A stretch of DNA of 64,000 nt, from the NCBI GenBank assembly GCA_000727475.1, contig KL647297.1:2623577-2687576 (forward strand), given 5' to 3'. The notes under the pieces were generated by a model. That model was not told the DNA's origin. It worked only from the letters and a program-made list of their open reading frames with translations, and did no database searches. Shown piece by piece: positions 1 through 11,645 of this stretch; position 1 is the first letter of the stretch; each line of letters begins with the position of its first letter. The translations under genes were made by a program, and so were the position numbers. The DNA is from Sarcocystis neurona (taxonomy: Eukaryota > Apicomplexa > Conoidasida > Eucoccidiorida > Sarcocystidae).

Positions 1-610
1 TACGTATATCTCATACACAGAGGAGGAATGCGTAGGTCTGTAAAGTCACCCACGAGTGTCTGGTGGACCACCGCGTTGACGCGTGTACTTTTCTGCAAAG
101 GCGAGGAAGCCCCAGAGTACCACATTCCTTATCTTTGCCTATTCGTGCGCGTTGTCAGTACTCGCATTTATTAATTTGTCTGCATGCGACTGTATAACTT
201 TTGCCGTGCACCCGTGGATAAGTCGGGTGCGCGACGCAGTTTTTTGCTGAAGCCGTCTCTAGTTGCCTCTGCGTTTTGCTCCTGCTGTTGAGCTGACTGC
301 TAGGTTGCTGCAGCTGCTGCTGCATGTCTGCAACTTGGTACCCTTGGAGTGTGTGACGCCTTTTATGCTGTTGGCTGCTCTGTTTCTGCTGCGGTGCTGC
401 TGCTGCTGCATATGTGAGACTTTGCTGCCCGATCTGATGACGCCGTCGTCGTCTTTTGCTGCTCTTTTCTGCTGTTCTTCCTGTTTCGGTGCTCCTGCTG
501 CTGCGTGTTTAAGACTTTGCTGCCGGACCTGGTGACGCCTATGTCGTCTTTTGTTGCACTCTCCTGCTGCTCGTCCTGCTGCGGTGCTGCTGCTGCTGCG
601 CTCTGGCCAG
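1..610. other. Left edge: probable GMPP intron or unassigned sequence
   Basis: No exon of the GMPP N-terminal half is recognisable here. From about 280 to 605 there are imperfect repeats of a unit close to CTGCTGCTG followed by GACGCC, for example GATGACGCCGTCGTC near 437 and GGTGACGCCTATGTC near 531, giving a weak ~95-nt periodicity. I read this as intron. Confidence 0.5.
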
Positions 611-3600
611 GCGTGTACATTTTGAACAACTCCGTCATCGACCGGATCCCCCTGAGACCCTCGTCTTTAGAAAAAGATATTTTTCCGCAACTAGCCAAAG
701 AGCAGACGCTCTACTGCTTTCATCTCGACGGCTACTGGTACGTGCGCCCGCTCTCGGTCTTCTCACGCCGGCCCGGCTCCAGGCATTCTTTCGAAGAGTA
801 CCACCGCTGCTTGCAGTGTGCTGCAGCTGCGTGTTCAAGGAACTGCAGCAGGACGTACGACTCGATTAGCTGCATGCTGTTGGGCTGCACGTGTTGCAAG
901 TTGCTGCACGTGCCAGGCTGCTGCTTTCTTTGTGTTTCTCCCGTTCTACACACGTCTTCTGTATGTACGACTTGATGACAGACGCTGCAGCGCTGTAGCT
1001 GCGGGGCGGGGGTGCAGGGAAGGAATCGTGTGTGCGCGCGGCCCGAGAGCCCCTCGTTCACGTCCTTCGCATACACGAGAGCATTCTACTACGTCGACGT
1101 ATGAAGTAAAAGTACAGCTACATATGCGTGTGCGCCTTTGTACATGTTTGCGCGTTCTGCTGTCATTGTGACTCACGTGGACCGCTGGACAAAGTTCCTT
1201 GGTGTGTGCAGCAGGGGTTGTGCTTCAAGATGATGTGTTTCTGCTGGGATCTTCGCAGGGCAGATATCGGACAGCCGCAGGATTTTCTTAAAGGGATGCA
1301 ACTGCATATGGAAGCACTCCGCTGCAGGCAAGAGCAACAGCAACAGCACCGGCACAGGCAGCAGGCGAGCGAAGACACAGAGGCCGTAGAAGAACAGAGG
1401 GAGCCTCTCTTAATATCGGACGCCTCCGAGACGGTGGCGCTGCCTTTCGCCCGGAAGGCGCAGTTTGTAGGAAACGTCTTGGTGGTAAGAATATCTCGCT
1501 TCTGTCAGGCGGGAAAGTGCTGTCGTGCCTGACTGCTTGTGCCGCTGTTGTGCGCGGGCGTGCGCGGCCTGTTGCTTCTGCCTTCGTTTCGTCAGCTCTC
1601 TTGCTTCCTCCGCGCGCTCCTGCATGCCTTTTGCATATGCTCGTCCTGTGCTGCGCAGTAGCCTGCAACAAGCAACATTATATGCTGGAGCTGTTCTTGG
1701 GCGTTCACGGTACAGATGTACACACACAACAGGCACACAAATGCCAATATAGGTGTATTTACACGTAAGCGCATTTGCACTCTTTTTCTGGCGTAAAGAC
1801 GTGCCTGCGGTGTTTTCAGCTTTTGTTCTTGCCTGTTTCCTGCTGCTGCTGCTGCTGGTTGGGGTCCGTTGGTGCTGGATAGGGCATAACGTCTTCGCGG
1901 GTGCTGCACGAGAGAGAGTTTTGAGTTCTTGCTGCCAGTGGCACGGCGGCATCGGTTTCTCCTCTCGTAGTCTTGCGTGCTCCCACATTGCCGCTCTAGT
2001 TTTCCTACAGTTGCTGCAGACGCTTGTCTTGCTGCTGTTGCTGCTGCGGTTGTTGTAGCCGCGCCACTGCAAACGCAGCAGCTGCTGCTGCTGCTGACGA
2101 CGCCGGCTCCTCCAAGTGCCGCTGCATTGCCCGCCGTAGGTGCTGCTGCAGCGGCGGTGGTGGCCGGAGGTCGTCGCTGTTGCTGTCACTAGCGCCGAGT
2201 CACATCGGTCGCTGCTGCTTCTGACGGGCGGCTGCAAATGTACGCAGGACTGCCAGTGCCTGGGGCTGCCAGTGCCTGTGTTGGAGATCGATGTTGTTGC
2301 TGCTTGTCTACATACTCAACGTTGGGATTTTTGCTGCTCTGCCCTCTGCGGTGGTGTGTTATTGTTGTTTTTCAAAGCTTTGGCTGTACGAGTCTGACAC
2401 AGGTTGCTGCTGCTGCTGTTTCTGCTGCTCCGCGGCCAGTGCACCTTTCTGGATATACTCTCTTGGCGCCACCGTCCACACGGGGCTACTACTGCTGCTG
2501 CAGGACCACCTCCAGCGGGTTGCGGCTGGTTTTGCTGCTGCTGCTGCGCTTTTCTCTACGACGTTGCTACTCTTTCTGCTGTGGTGCTGCTGCAGGATCC
2601 GTCCGCACGCATTGGGGAACACTGCGTCATTGGCCCCGATGTGACGATCGATCGGGATGTAGAAATAGGAAGAGGCTGCCGCGTGCAGCAGGCAGCGCTG
2701 ATGGCAGGTGTGCGAGTAGGAGATTTCACTTGGATTCAAAAAACTATACTAGGATGGCAGTCACGTGTGGGAAAGTGGGTAAGTTTGGTAAGATAAGTGT
2801 CGATATCTCTGCATTCAACACACATGCAAGTGGGAGTACATGGAAAAGGTGCACAGGTGTGTACCTATATGTACTGGTCGGTGGTGTCACTCGACACATA
2901 TACGTACATACACGTATGTGTAATTTTCTTTGATTTCTTACCCATGCAGAGGTAAATCCACATACGTGTACGTCTGTGTACAGAAATTTGTATGCGCGTT
3001 GCCTCCTCCCTCTGATGACAGATCTGCAACTAAGACATGCTCGTTGGCGAGCATTGTAGAATGACAGTCACACGCTCTTAGGCGGGTAGGATATGCAGAG
3101 AGAGACGGTACGCCTGGGTATTTCCGAGTGTACCGTTTGTCTACTTGTGGTCGTGGGGAACATGTTGGCGGTGTCGAGAATGCCCTATAGGTACACGTGG
3201 TGTGAGTAGTAGAGGCTAATGCCACGAGGACGTTTGTGTAAAGCAGACCAACGTGTAGAAAGTGGTAAGGTGAACGAAGTTCCCCTTTTGTACACGTAAG
3301 CATGCTGCGGTGAAAAGTGTAATCAAAAGCACGTGAACCAAATGTAGGTCCCGAACGTATGTGTCGTGGCGTGGATCTGCCCTTCCGCTCAGATGTGCCG
3401 GTTCCATTTGTTTACAAGAGGCAGCTGCAGGCAGGGCGGCACGAAGGAGACGCCAAGAGAAGTAGCCGTACGAAGGTTTTTGCGTCTCTGTAGAACTGTG
3501 TGTCGCGTGTGCGCCTGCATTCTCTACATGTCGTGTAGGTACGCGTACGAACTAATGCCTTCTCTAGGTGTGCACGTGTGCCTGTGGAGCGCTTGTGGCT

Positions 3601-3856
3601 GATGCACACATCCGTAGCCACCCCTCCTGCGATCGTATCTGTGAGCCTGTAGAAGGGATCAAGATTTTTTGTGTGAGGGGCCTTGATTCAATCTCTCTTT
3701 CTATATGTGGTGTGCTCGCAGTGCCGGGTTGAGGGACTTACGGTGGTGGGCGAGGACGTGCAGGTGGCGGACGAGTGCTGCATCAACGGCACTTTTATTC
3801 TTCCACACAAATTTATCTCGCAGTCCATTCACGAACCGGGCACCATTATCCTTTGA
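611..3856 (+). CDS. GMPP: Mannose-1-phosphate guanylyltransferase (GDP-mannose pyrophosphorylase), 3' exons, 5' end missing
   Basis: Makes GDP-mannose from mannose-1-phosphate and GTP in the cytosol, feeding N-glycan, GPI-anchor and C/O-mannose synthesis. Four exons are read: 611-737, 1259-1484, 2596-2778 and 3722-3856, with GT-AG introns and matching phases (the Trp codon TG|G is split by the first intron). They code the end of the nucleotidyltransferase domain (GVYILNNSVIDRI, then W-ADIGQPQDFLKG as in the family's FW-DIGQPKDFL) and the C-terminal left-handed beta-helix of hexapeptide repeats (DPSARIGEHCVIGPDVTI, IVGW-like ILGWQSRVGKW, VVGEDVQVADECCINGTFI), ending in EPGTIIL and TGA at 3854. 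Exon 1259-1484 carries a Gln/His then acidic insertion of about 30 residues absent from animal and yeast enzymes. The N-terminal half with the GXGTRLRPLT signature is not seen in 1-610 and should lie to the left. Family assignment is very secure; the acceptor at 610 is inferred. Confidence 0.92.
738..1258 (+). other. GMPP intron (GT-AG)
   Basis: The donor GTACGT follows the split Trp codon and the acceptor is CTTCGCAG. The interval is mixed sequence with short CTG runs. The two further introns of the gene are 1485-2595 (donor GTAAGA, rich in CTG triplets) and 2779-3721 (donor GTAAGT, acceptor GCTCGCAG). Confidence 0.85.
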
Positions 3857-3936
3857 GGAAGGACACGTGGGGGTGCAAAGTTCGGCGAAAACACATTGAG
3901 ACAGTTTAAGCTGGAGGCTGTATCCCTAATACTTTC

Positions 3937-4115
3937 CACAGGTCAAAAAGTTTGCGACACACACTCTCTGCAAATGTTGAATTTGTACCGTCACTGCAAA
4001 GTCAGTGAAGACCCTACTTCTACAATACGTCACACAGGTCAAGCAGAAGTCTGCGACACACACGTAGTGCAAGTGTTGAATTTGTACAGACACTGCAAAG
4101 TCAGTGAAGAACCCC
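3937..4115. repeat. Two-copy tandem duplication, period about 96-99 bp
   Basis: The first copy (from about 3937) and second (from about 4033) share GGTCAA, GCGACACACAC, GTTGAATTTGTAC and CACTGCAAAGTCAGTGAAGA with a few substitutions and small indels. Confidence 0.85.
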
Positions 4116-5727
4116 CTGCACGGACACGGCGTAACCCTGGAGGCATTCGTAAATGCGTCCTTGGAAAAGCTTCGGTTGACGCGTTAGCGTGTTCGAGGGA
4201 GAATAGAGCTGCGTGGGTGATGTCGTCGTGGAGCCGTTGCTGCACACTGTACACAACCCTGGTGGACACTTCTGCAGCTCGGACACAGCAGAAGCAGAAA
4301 CTTGCTGCATCACGACCAGTGCAAATGTCAATTAAGACCTTGGCAACCAACATTGCAGACAACCGGTTGCGGCTGAAGGATACAGAATCTGAAGGTGCCG
4401 AACGGAAGGCGTGTACAGGCACACCAGATGCACAGTGAGACTTTAGTTCTGTACGCACTGCAGATCGATGTGGGATCTGTATCAACAGTGCACGTGGCAG
4501 TTGGACATTGCAACCGAGAAGCCCGCAAGTGTTCGGATGGAGAGACAGCCTTCAAAGGCCAGTGCACACTCGTGTCACCCATTTCGAAATCTCTTTTTTT
4601 CCGGTCGGCTTTGCGTTGATAGTTCGCTTCACTCTTCGGGAAAACTGACTACTTGTTGGCAGAAAGACGAGTTGCTACTAAGCCGTGACTGTAATACGCC
4701 GCGGCGAAACAGCCAGAGCATACTTTTACAACCCTGAAAAAAACCGCAGCAGATACTTAGGTGCGCTGCTAATGTCCATTGGTCTATGTAAGATTTTTTC
4801 AAAAAGAACTGGCGTACGGCCAAGTACACGTACGTCCCCGCGAACGCGTATATACGCTTCGACATCGGGTTAAGAGGACCCACGTTTTCAAGCTTTGTGG
4901 TCGCGTACAGAAAGGGGAGACGACCGGTGGCAACAGGTGCCCATAATAGGGACATCGACTTATCTTCGCTGTGCGCATCCCTCCCTGAGCTTGTCACATG
5001 TTCCTTAAATGCAGTGACTCTGTAGAATCACGCTGAAGGGGGGAAGCTTTCTACTACCAGCGGGTGGTTCAAGCATTTCACCGAACTTATGCAGAGGCAT
5101 GTTTTTTCTTATGGTCAGAGTTGGTGACGTGTCAAGCCTTTTTGGTCTGCTCTTTGACTGCATGGGTTTCATGTTAATCCACGCTCATCGCGGATCACGC
5201 GTTTCGGTAGATCTTCGCGAGCAAGAGAACATTTCGCTGGGGTCTCTCTGTGGGGAGTTGAGTTAAGGACAAATTTGCTGGCTAATTATCTACGAAGTAG
5301 TTCCTCGCAAGCTGAGCAACAAGCATACCGATTATGATTTTCACCTCATACTTTTCAAGCATATTTTGCATTGACCTGAGCGTAGGACTGCGTCTTCTGG
5401 CTAGTGGTCTATCAGAAGCAGGCTAACAAGTACACAGGTGGCGTCGCTCTCAACATCAGTCGACCCAGTTCACGTAGCAGTTTTAATCCTTTCTTATTCT
5501 ACATCCTCCTTTGTAAACAGAGTAATGGGTATCTTCAGCTCGTGAACACAATGTGTTTTCTGTGGAAACTCGTCTCCTTCCAGGGTAATGTTCTAAGAGC
5601 ACCTTCCGATGTATTTGAAAACTCTTATATTGTACCAGAGTGTAGTGTTTATTCTGCGAAACTCATAGGAAAACAGGTATAATAAGAATGATAGTACAAC
5701 ACACGTGTCAGTGAGACAACAACGTAA

Positions 5728-5805
5728 TACGGATAACGACTGCGTCACGGTGGTGTAACTATACGAATAATGACTGCATCACGATGGTATAACTATCTGT
5801 ACACA
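5728..5805. repeat. Two-copy tandem duplication, period about 36 bp
   Basis: ATAACGACTGCGTCACGGTG...TAACTATACGA is followed directly by ATAATGACTGCATCACGATG...TAACTATCTG, differing mainly by transitions. Confidence 0.8.
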
Positions 5806-7261
5806 GTTGTGGCGTCTAGGGTATTCCTGAAGAAAGCACAGTGATAAAGCCGTTCTTCTGTAAGACACCTGCGTGAACCGGATCGCCGTATTGCTTTCTG
5901 ACGGTGAATCGCCTCTGTAGAGCTAGGCCCCTACGTAAATGTACATATATATATATATATATATGTGAATGTATACGCATGATTCTCTTTATACATGCAA
6001 ACACTCGGTATCCGTGTGTGTGTCTAGGTTTGATTCTACTTTGGTGCCGCACCTCTATTTAAGTTCTCTGCAAAGAACTTTGTTAAGGAGCAACTAGCAA
6101 AGCTTCTGTGTGGAAGATACTGCTTTGGCACGCTTGGTGCGCGCAGGCGTTTACGTCCGCTCATTCGTGTACTGCCAAGATAGTGTAGTCTACGTGTGTT
6201 TATGCCGGAGCTGTCGTCCTTGCCTGGTGACTGCTCTTGCAGCGTACACGGGTGGAGGAGCGACAAACGATAGAAAGGATGCAGAAAAGTGAACAGCATA
6301 TTAGGGAGGACTATGCTGAGAAAAGGCGGTTCAGTGTTTGCTGCTGCTTCAGGTTTCCTTGTGGATCCCTTTCAAACCGGGGTCTATCTTTAATAGTGCA
6401 AAATCTCTCTTCATCACCGTCAATGTCTAGTCTGGTGTGCCTGTACGTGACAAGATGAAAGTCAGGAACTGTTGCCTAAGTATCTTGCAGTCAGCGGTGT
6501 CACACGGTAAAATGAGCAGTCAAAATCACTATCATCTTCCATCTTTCTTCAAGCGCCTCCAGGAACGGAACTGCAAAATTCACAATCACTCTCCCATCAC
6601 ACACAAGTATCTTTCAAAAAGTGTGTGCATAACCACCCGTTCTCTCATGCAAGTTTGCGTTTATCTTCTCTCACGAACGCTTTCCTAGTGTGCTTCCTTA
6701 CCAAGATAACAGACGCATAACAACACACCGTGCTCGGTCTCTGTAAGTGCCTCGTGCCACGTGTGTATTCACAACAAGGTATTTGAATTCCACCCTGTTT
6801 TGCCGCGGTGTCTTCTAGCGCGACGGTTCACGGAAGAACTGTTGACATCAAGGTACGACATCCTCTGCAGTCTTGTTGCAGAAAAGAACTCCCTTAGCTG
6901 AACACAAAGAGGCACAATTTCGCCAAATTTTTTCTGAGTACTAAAGAGCTGCGCACACGTGCACGGATGGCTCAGCTTGTACGAACAAATTTGACTGTGA
7001 GGCCGAATGTCGTCGTGCACGAGTTTGCTCGAAAGATCAGCTCGGTCCATGTGATACTGAGGACAGGTTGTTTCGAAGCTTCAGAATTATTATTTCCGCT
7101 ATTCTTCCTTCATCCTCTTACTCCTGTCTGCATCTTACTCTGGGCCCTCCTTGCGCTGCCTTTCCCTGGTGGACCGGGTTAGGCTTCGTCCCTCAGACCT
7201 TAAAACAGGAGTCGGACGTGGATCAGATCACACTCAACTGTCCGTCGCAACTGTATACAAG

Positions 7262-7984
7262 ATGGCAGAGGCACACTTCTCTCCCTTAGGGGTTGTTGGG
7301 ACAGTTGCCATTTCTGCTGCGCTTCTCTTCTTGGCTGCCTTGCCGAGCGCCGCTCGCGACGTACCGGCCTTCTCTTACAACCAGAGAAGAGTTTCCACTG
7401 CTACTGTACCAGCAGACGCAGATTCCGACATCTCTGACAATGAGTACCCATACTCTGAAATTTCCACCAATGCCCCTATCTCGGGACGATGGTACGGATT
7501 CGCCCAGGCTCCCTCCGCTTTCCTGGCTGCTGGTCAGGATGACTGGCCCAAAGCAACGACAGTCCCTCGTGGGGCTGGCAGAACTTTCACACAGCTCAAT
7601 GCTAGAGAGTTACCGAGCAGCGAAGTTCCAATTGAGCCGAGCATGGTGTTCCCCCTAGGTGATAGGGGAAATGTAGGGGGTTTTGAAGAGGTCAACCTGC
7701 AAGACCTGCCGCCCGGCTTGCCGGAAGAGATGCCCGAAGGAGAGAGGCCCAGTGAGGCGCCAAAACGCTTCGCTGCGGTAAAAGGCCGCCTTGCCGCCAC
7801 AAGGGGTAGATTAGACAAGTGGAGGCAGAATATGCGTGCAAGGTTTAGACGATGGGGCGAAAAAATGCGTTCTTGGTTAAGAAGAAAGCGCCGAGGGGGA
7901 GGAGGGGGAGGAGAAGAGCAAGCAAGAGGACTAGGAGTATCAGAACCTGGAATGGCGGTGCTTGCCCCAGAGTCAACTGTGTAA
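7262..7984 (+). CDS. Secreted protein with signal peptide and basic C-terminal segment; family not recognised
   Basis: Intact single-exon reading frame of 240 residues. The ATG at 7262 (context CAAGATGG) is chosen because it places a typical signal peptide at the N-terminus: hydrophobic core about residues 9-28, small residues before a likely cleavage near Ala31. The mature part is first polar and acidic (residues about 35-165, with Ser/Thr/Pro and DSDISDNEY-like stretches), then a strongly basic segment of about 44 residues (about 168-211, KRFAAVKGR...WLRRKRR) with regularly spaced Arg/Trp that could form an amphipathic helix. A Gly6 run and a neutral tail follow. There is no second transmembrane segment, Cys-rich domain or HAAR. 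The layout recalls dense-granule or microneme-type secreted proteins of coccidians, but I see no signature that proves it. It lies in a repeat-poor block and uses balanced codons. Confidence 0.7.
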   Translation: MAEAHFSPLGVVGTVAISAALLFLAALPSAARDVPAFSYNQRRVSTATVPADADSDISDNEYPYSEISTNAPISGRWYGFAQAPSAFLAAGQDDWPKATTVPRGAGRTFTQLNARELPSSEVPIEPSMVFPLGDRGNVGGFEEVNLQDLPPGLPEEMPEGERPSEAPKRFAAVKGRLAATRGRLDKWRQNMRARFRRWGEKMRSWLRRKRRGGGGGGEEQARGLGVSEPGMAVLAPESTV

Positions 7985-10284
7985 AAAGAAAATAACAACG
8001 ATCGAAAGTAGTAAAGAAGGGAAGAAGCATGGTAGCGATTGACATGTGCGCAGGTGAATATGGGAACCCTCGGAGGAAGCGTCAAGGACTCGATGACGTT
8101 GTCGATCTTTGGTCTAGAACAATTACTCGAATACAGGTCTAGATTCTTGTAAAGGGAGAAGCAATCCTATGTTGGAATCTGCGAGTCAATCTCTAACATC
8201 CATTACAAGAATGTTGTTTCGGAATTACATCTGTTGCTTTTATAGAATTAGGGAGCGCGAAGTGTTCTGTAGAGCCACTGTGGCGCCCTTGTCAGCACGT
8301 CAAGCAAGTACTTGAGCGTGTATGTCTGTACGTAGTCTGTGCGCGAGCCCCACCATATACGTGGATGTGAAAGCGCATTCTAAATATGCAGGTCGAGGGA
8401 GAATAACCGATGTGTGAACAAATGTATGCGCGACAGGGAACAAACCGCGTTGATGAGCCAGTTCATTTCTGTCGACCCACTTTACGTTATGATGCTGATG
8501 ACACATAATCGGAGGTACTTAGGTGCTCACCAACGGCGAGTCGATGCCGTACCAGAGACCGGTCGTAAGAGCAGGTACGTCCACGAAACCATGTATTCAT
8601 CGTATAGGTCACCTTGTGGATTGCGACAGTAGGGAGCTTTCTGTTCGACTTCTGAAACCTAAAAACACCCGTTTGTCGTCTGAAGCGCACATTTCAGTGC
8701 ACTGCGGATGAACCACCACGGGGAGCCCTATTTCGCCTGCGTCCAGCAGAGACTTCTAACGTCTCTCATTTGTAAATTTCGATCAGGCTCCCACAGTTTA
8801 GCAAAACTGCGTTGCACGTATCGCCGACTCTGTCAACAGTGTGCTGCTGCTCTTATCTGTGCATGATCGTCGGTATCACACACTTCCGGCTACTGAAAAC
8901 TCCACCGAAAGCACACGCCGAATATGGGAGCGTCTGGCAGCATCAATCGAAGACGACCGTGCTCTGTTCCTTCGCTACGCAACCGTTCACACACAAGAAG
9001 TGTGTCTTCTCGTGGAAACACGCTCTGCAGAGTGTGTCTTTCCCTGGGGACTAACGAAAGTGGAAGAGGTCTTTGTAGCGAGAAAAAGTCCCCCAGCAAA
9101 ACATGAACTCATTTTTCAAAGTGGCAGAAGTTTAATAGTTTCCGGAGTTAGAATACCGCGGTCCATTGGGGGAGGTTTGAATCCTGAAGTTAATCGTCGT
9201 CTGCATGGCGTATTCGAGTATATTCATTCGACCTGTAAAATCACACGCTTCATCACAGAAGTACATTCGTGTACGCGCCCGTCCGCCTGTGCAGCTGTAG
9301 CTCACGTGTGTTGGTGCGTATACATATATTTACATGTCTGTATATATGCGGACAGATTTAGAGGCCCGGTACGCCATCGTACGGATTCTGTGACATAGCG
9401 CGCGCCACTACGCGCGATCCGGTGCGTCTCCCGGACGGTGGTTAGAAGCCACACACACAGTATCTAGCTGGACCGCTCTGTAAAAACTATTCCGTCGTAC
9501 AATGTTATTTGTTGAAACCCCGCATATGATTGCGTACACGTAGCCACAAATCATCTTGTGGTGCAGAACATACCGGAACTTCCTGTTTCCTAAGCAAGGG
9601 AAGGGACTTTTCGTTTGTGCCTGCCTTTTCGCGAATTAGACCTGTAGGTGGGCTTCAGGTAAGAGGAAGCATCAGTGCCGAAGGTTTTCTGTGTGTGGCA
9701 CGAGGAAATTTAAATCCTTTTTCTTCTCGCTGCACGGGTACTACGGACACCGGCCCTGCCGACATGCGAGAGCGAGTAATGCGTGACAGTCAAAGAGGTT
9801 TCGAGTTGCAGAGCCACCAACGCGCTTTTTTCCACATCAGAAAATCTTTGTCATGAGTCATTTTTGTGTTTCGTGTCTCAATTGGCTTGAGAGGACAAAC
9901 CTTTTCTTTGGCTTCCGTGTGAGAAAACCATGTCCCCGGAGACCGTGACCAGGCTTCTTCGCTTTGCAGTGGATGACGGACTCCCCGGGCTTGCTGTAAT
10001 GGCTTCTCATCAAGCGGAATGGAAACGTGGAGTTCGCCTTTCCCTTGGAGCAAGTTAGACGCGAACAAACTAGGCAAGTAGAATCTCTTTTTTTTCTCAG
10101 GAAATTCGTCCGCAGTGATCTACGTTACATGCAGAACTCCCTGCAGAATTGCCGAACACCTGTCGTGTGTTACCTTTTACGGGAAATGTTATTCTCTTTT
10201 TCAAGACAGCGAAACCTGAAACGGGAACGTATACATGGAAGCCTTGAGTTCAGTTGCTAAAAACCACAAGTGTCTTACATACGC
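7985..10284. other. Mostly non-coding, repeat-poor DNA downstream of the secreted-protein gene
   Basis: No recognisable gene. The one frame that stands out is 8841-9398 (+), listed separately. No trinucleotide repeats and no structured element were found in the rest. Confidence 0.5.
8841..9398 (+). CDS. Open frame of 185 codons, possible exon or decayed gene
   Basis: A long open frame in unbiased sequence, where chance frames of this length are rare. It has no ATG near its start (the first possible start is GTG), so if real it is an exon or a remnant. The middle reads like protein (ERLAASIEDDRALFLRYATV and SLIVSGVRIPRSIGGGLNPE), with mixed charge and no low complexity; the last third turns into Cys/Tyr-rich text typical of TG/TA-rich non-coding DNA. 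No family is recognised. Confidence 0.25.
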   Translation: MLLLLSVHDRRYHTLPATENSTESTRRIWERLAASIEDDRALFLRYATVHTQEVCLLVETRSAECVFPWGLTKVEEVFVARKSPPAKHELIFQSGRSLIVSGVRIPRSIGGGLNPEVNRRLHGVFEYIHSTCKITRFITEVHSCTRPSACAAVAHVCWCVYIYLHVCIYADRFRGPVRHRTDSVT

Positions 10285-10415
10285 ACCCACCCACACACAC
10301 ACACACGCACACACACACAAAAACAGGCACACAAACACACCACCCCCCTCACGCAGACACGCAGATAGACAGACAGACAGACACACACAGACACACACAC
10401 ACATGAAGACCCACA
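10285..10415. repeat. CA microsatellite block
   Basis: Runs of ACAC interrupted by single bases and by a (GACA)n stretch (CAGACAGACAGACAC). Confidence 0.9.
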
Positions 10416-10489
10416 TAAACACGCAAGCGTGTACTGCCAATCTTAAAAACCACCAGCTCTAAGAGAGTAAGTGCAATCTGTCACCGCCA

Positions 10490-11645
10490 GTAGTGCACCT
10501 GCCACTGCTGCTGCTGCTGCTGAGACTGGTGCCACAGTTACTAACTTATCCAAGGAAAAAGAGCCGCTGGCATTGCTGCTGCTACCGCCACTACCATTAC
10601 TACTGCTACAACTATTCTCAGCTGCTCGTACTATCCGCCAGTACTACAACTACAAGCAGCCACCAGTACTACTACTGCTACTACTACTACTACTACTCAC
10701 TCACTATTACCGCGCTACTACTACCACTATGGGCCTCGACTACCACAACTGTTACTACAGGTTGCTACCCCAACAAGTCCTACTATCAGCCACTACTACT
10801 AATCCTGCTGTTACTCATTATTGCTATATCTACTACCACTATCAGCTACTACTACTACTAGTACTACTACCACAACTGCCACTATTATTCTGAGCTACTA
10901 TGCTACTACTGCTGTAAGGTCCTACTACTATCATTACAATTATCGGCACTCTTAGTACTACTAGTAGCAGTACACTGCCACTCCCACTACTACTTTTACT
11001 ACTAGTACGAGGAACAGTGTTACTCCTGTTATTACTATTATCACTACAGCTAATGCAGACTCACCGTCACAGTTAGGACAGCACGGTTACTGCGGTACAT
11101 ATTGATTCTAACCCTTGTCGAACGTCGGCATACACAATGTTTACATCTAGTCCTACTCCGGCATCACTAGTTTCGGTCCCTTCAGTACAACTGCGATATC
11201 TACAACGATTCTTAAAACTGCGCACGCTCTGACGAGTATCGCAAATACTCCTTCGTCTACTGAACGTACAACTAGTCGTGCTACTACTACTACTGCTACT
11301 ACTACCACTACAACAGTCTCCACAACCATCACCAGGGCAACGATTGTTATCGTTAGCTACTTGAGCTAGTGCGACTGACACTCCTGCATCACCACTCTTC
11401 CTCGTGAAACTACTACCACACTAGTAACCTTAACTAGCCATACGCTTCAGTACGAATCCATAGTGATACGAGTGGTAGTTATTTCTTGTGTAGCTTCCGG
11501 TACTACTAGTAGAGCTATTACGACTACTCTCATCACTACTTCTACCACATTACTACTGCCACCGCTGTTGAAAAACAAGTGACTCGACTACCTCAACTTG
11601 CAGTTCACACTTTGTTTTAGACTGAGAATTCTAGTCGTCACTACC
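10490..11645. repeat. ACT/TAC trinucleotide-rich tract
   Basis: About 1.1 kb dominated by (TAC)n/(ACT)n with CTG patches at the left edge. Frames here translate to Leu, Tyr or Thr runs. The tract becomes progressively degenerate to the right, with isolated ACTACTAC islands still visible past 11500. I see no gene in it. Confidence 0.85.

Larger units (their letters stand above)
3857..7261. other. Repeat-poor intergenic region between GMPP and the secreted-protein gene
   Basis: The base composition is more balanced than in the rest of the window and trinucleotide repeats are almost absent. No frame resembles a protein I recognise. It holds two small tandem duplications (3937-4115 and 5728-5805) and a short (TA)n run near 5945. 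The GMPP 3' UTR and the promoter of the gene starting at 7262 should both lie here, but no signal for either can be pinned down. Confidence 0.6.

Noticed and set aside
9530..9856. 108-codon plus frame
   Set aside because: No ATG at its start and no protein-like regularity beyond chance.
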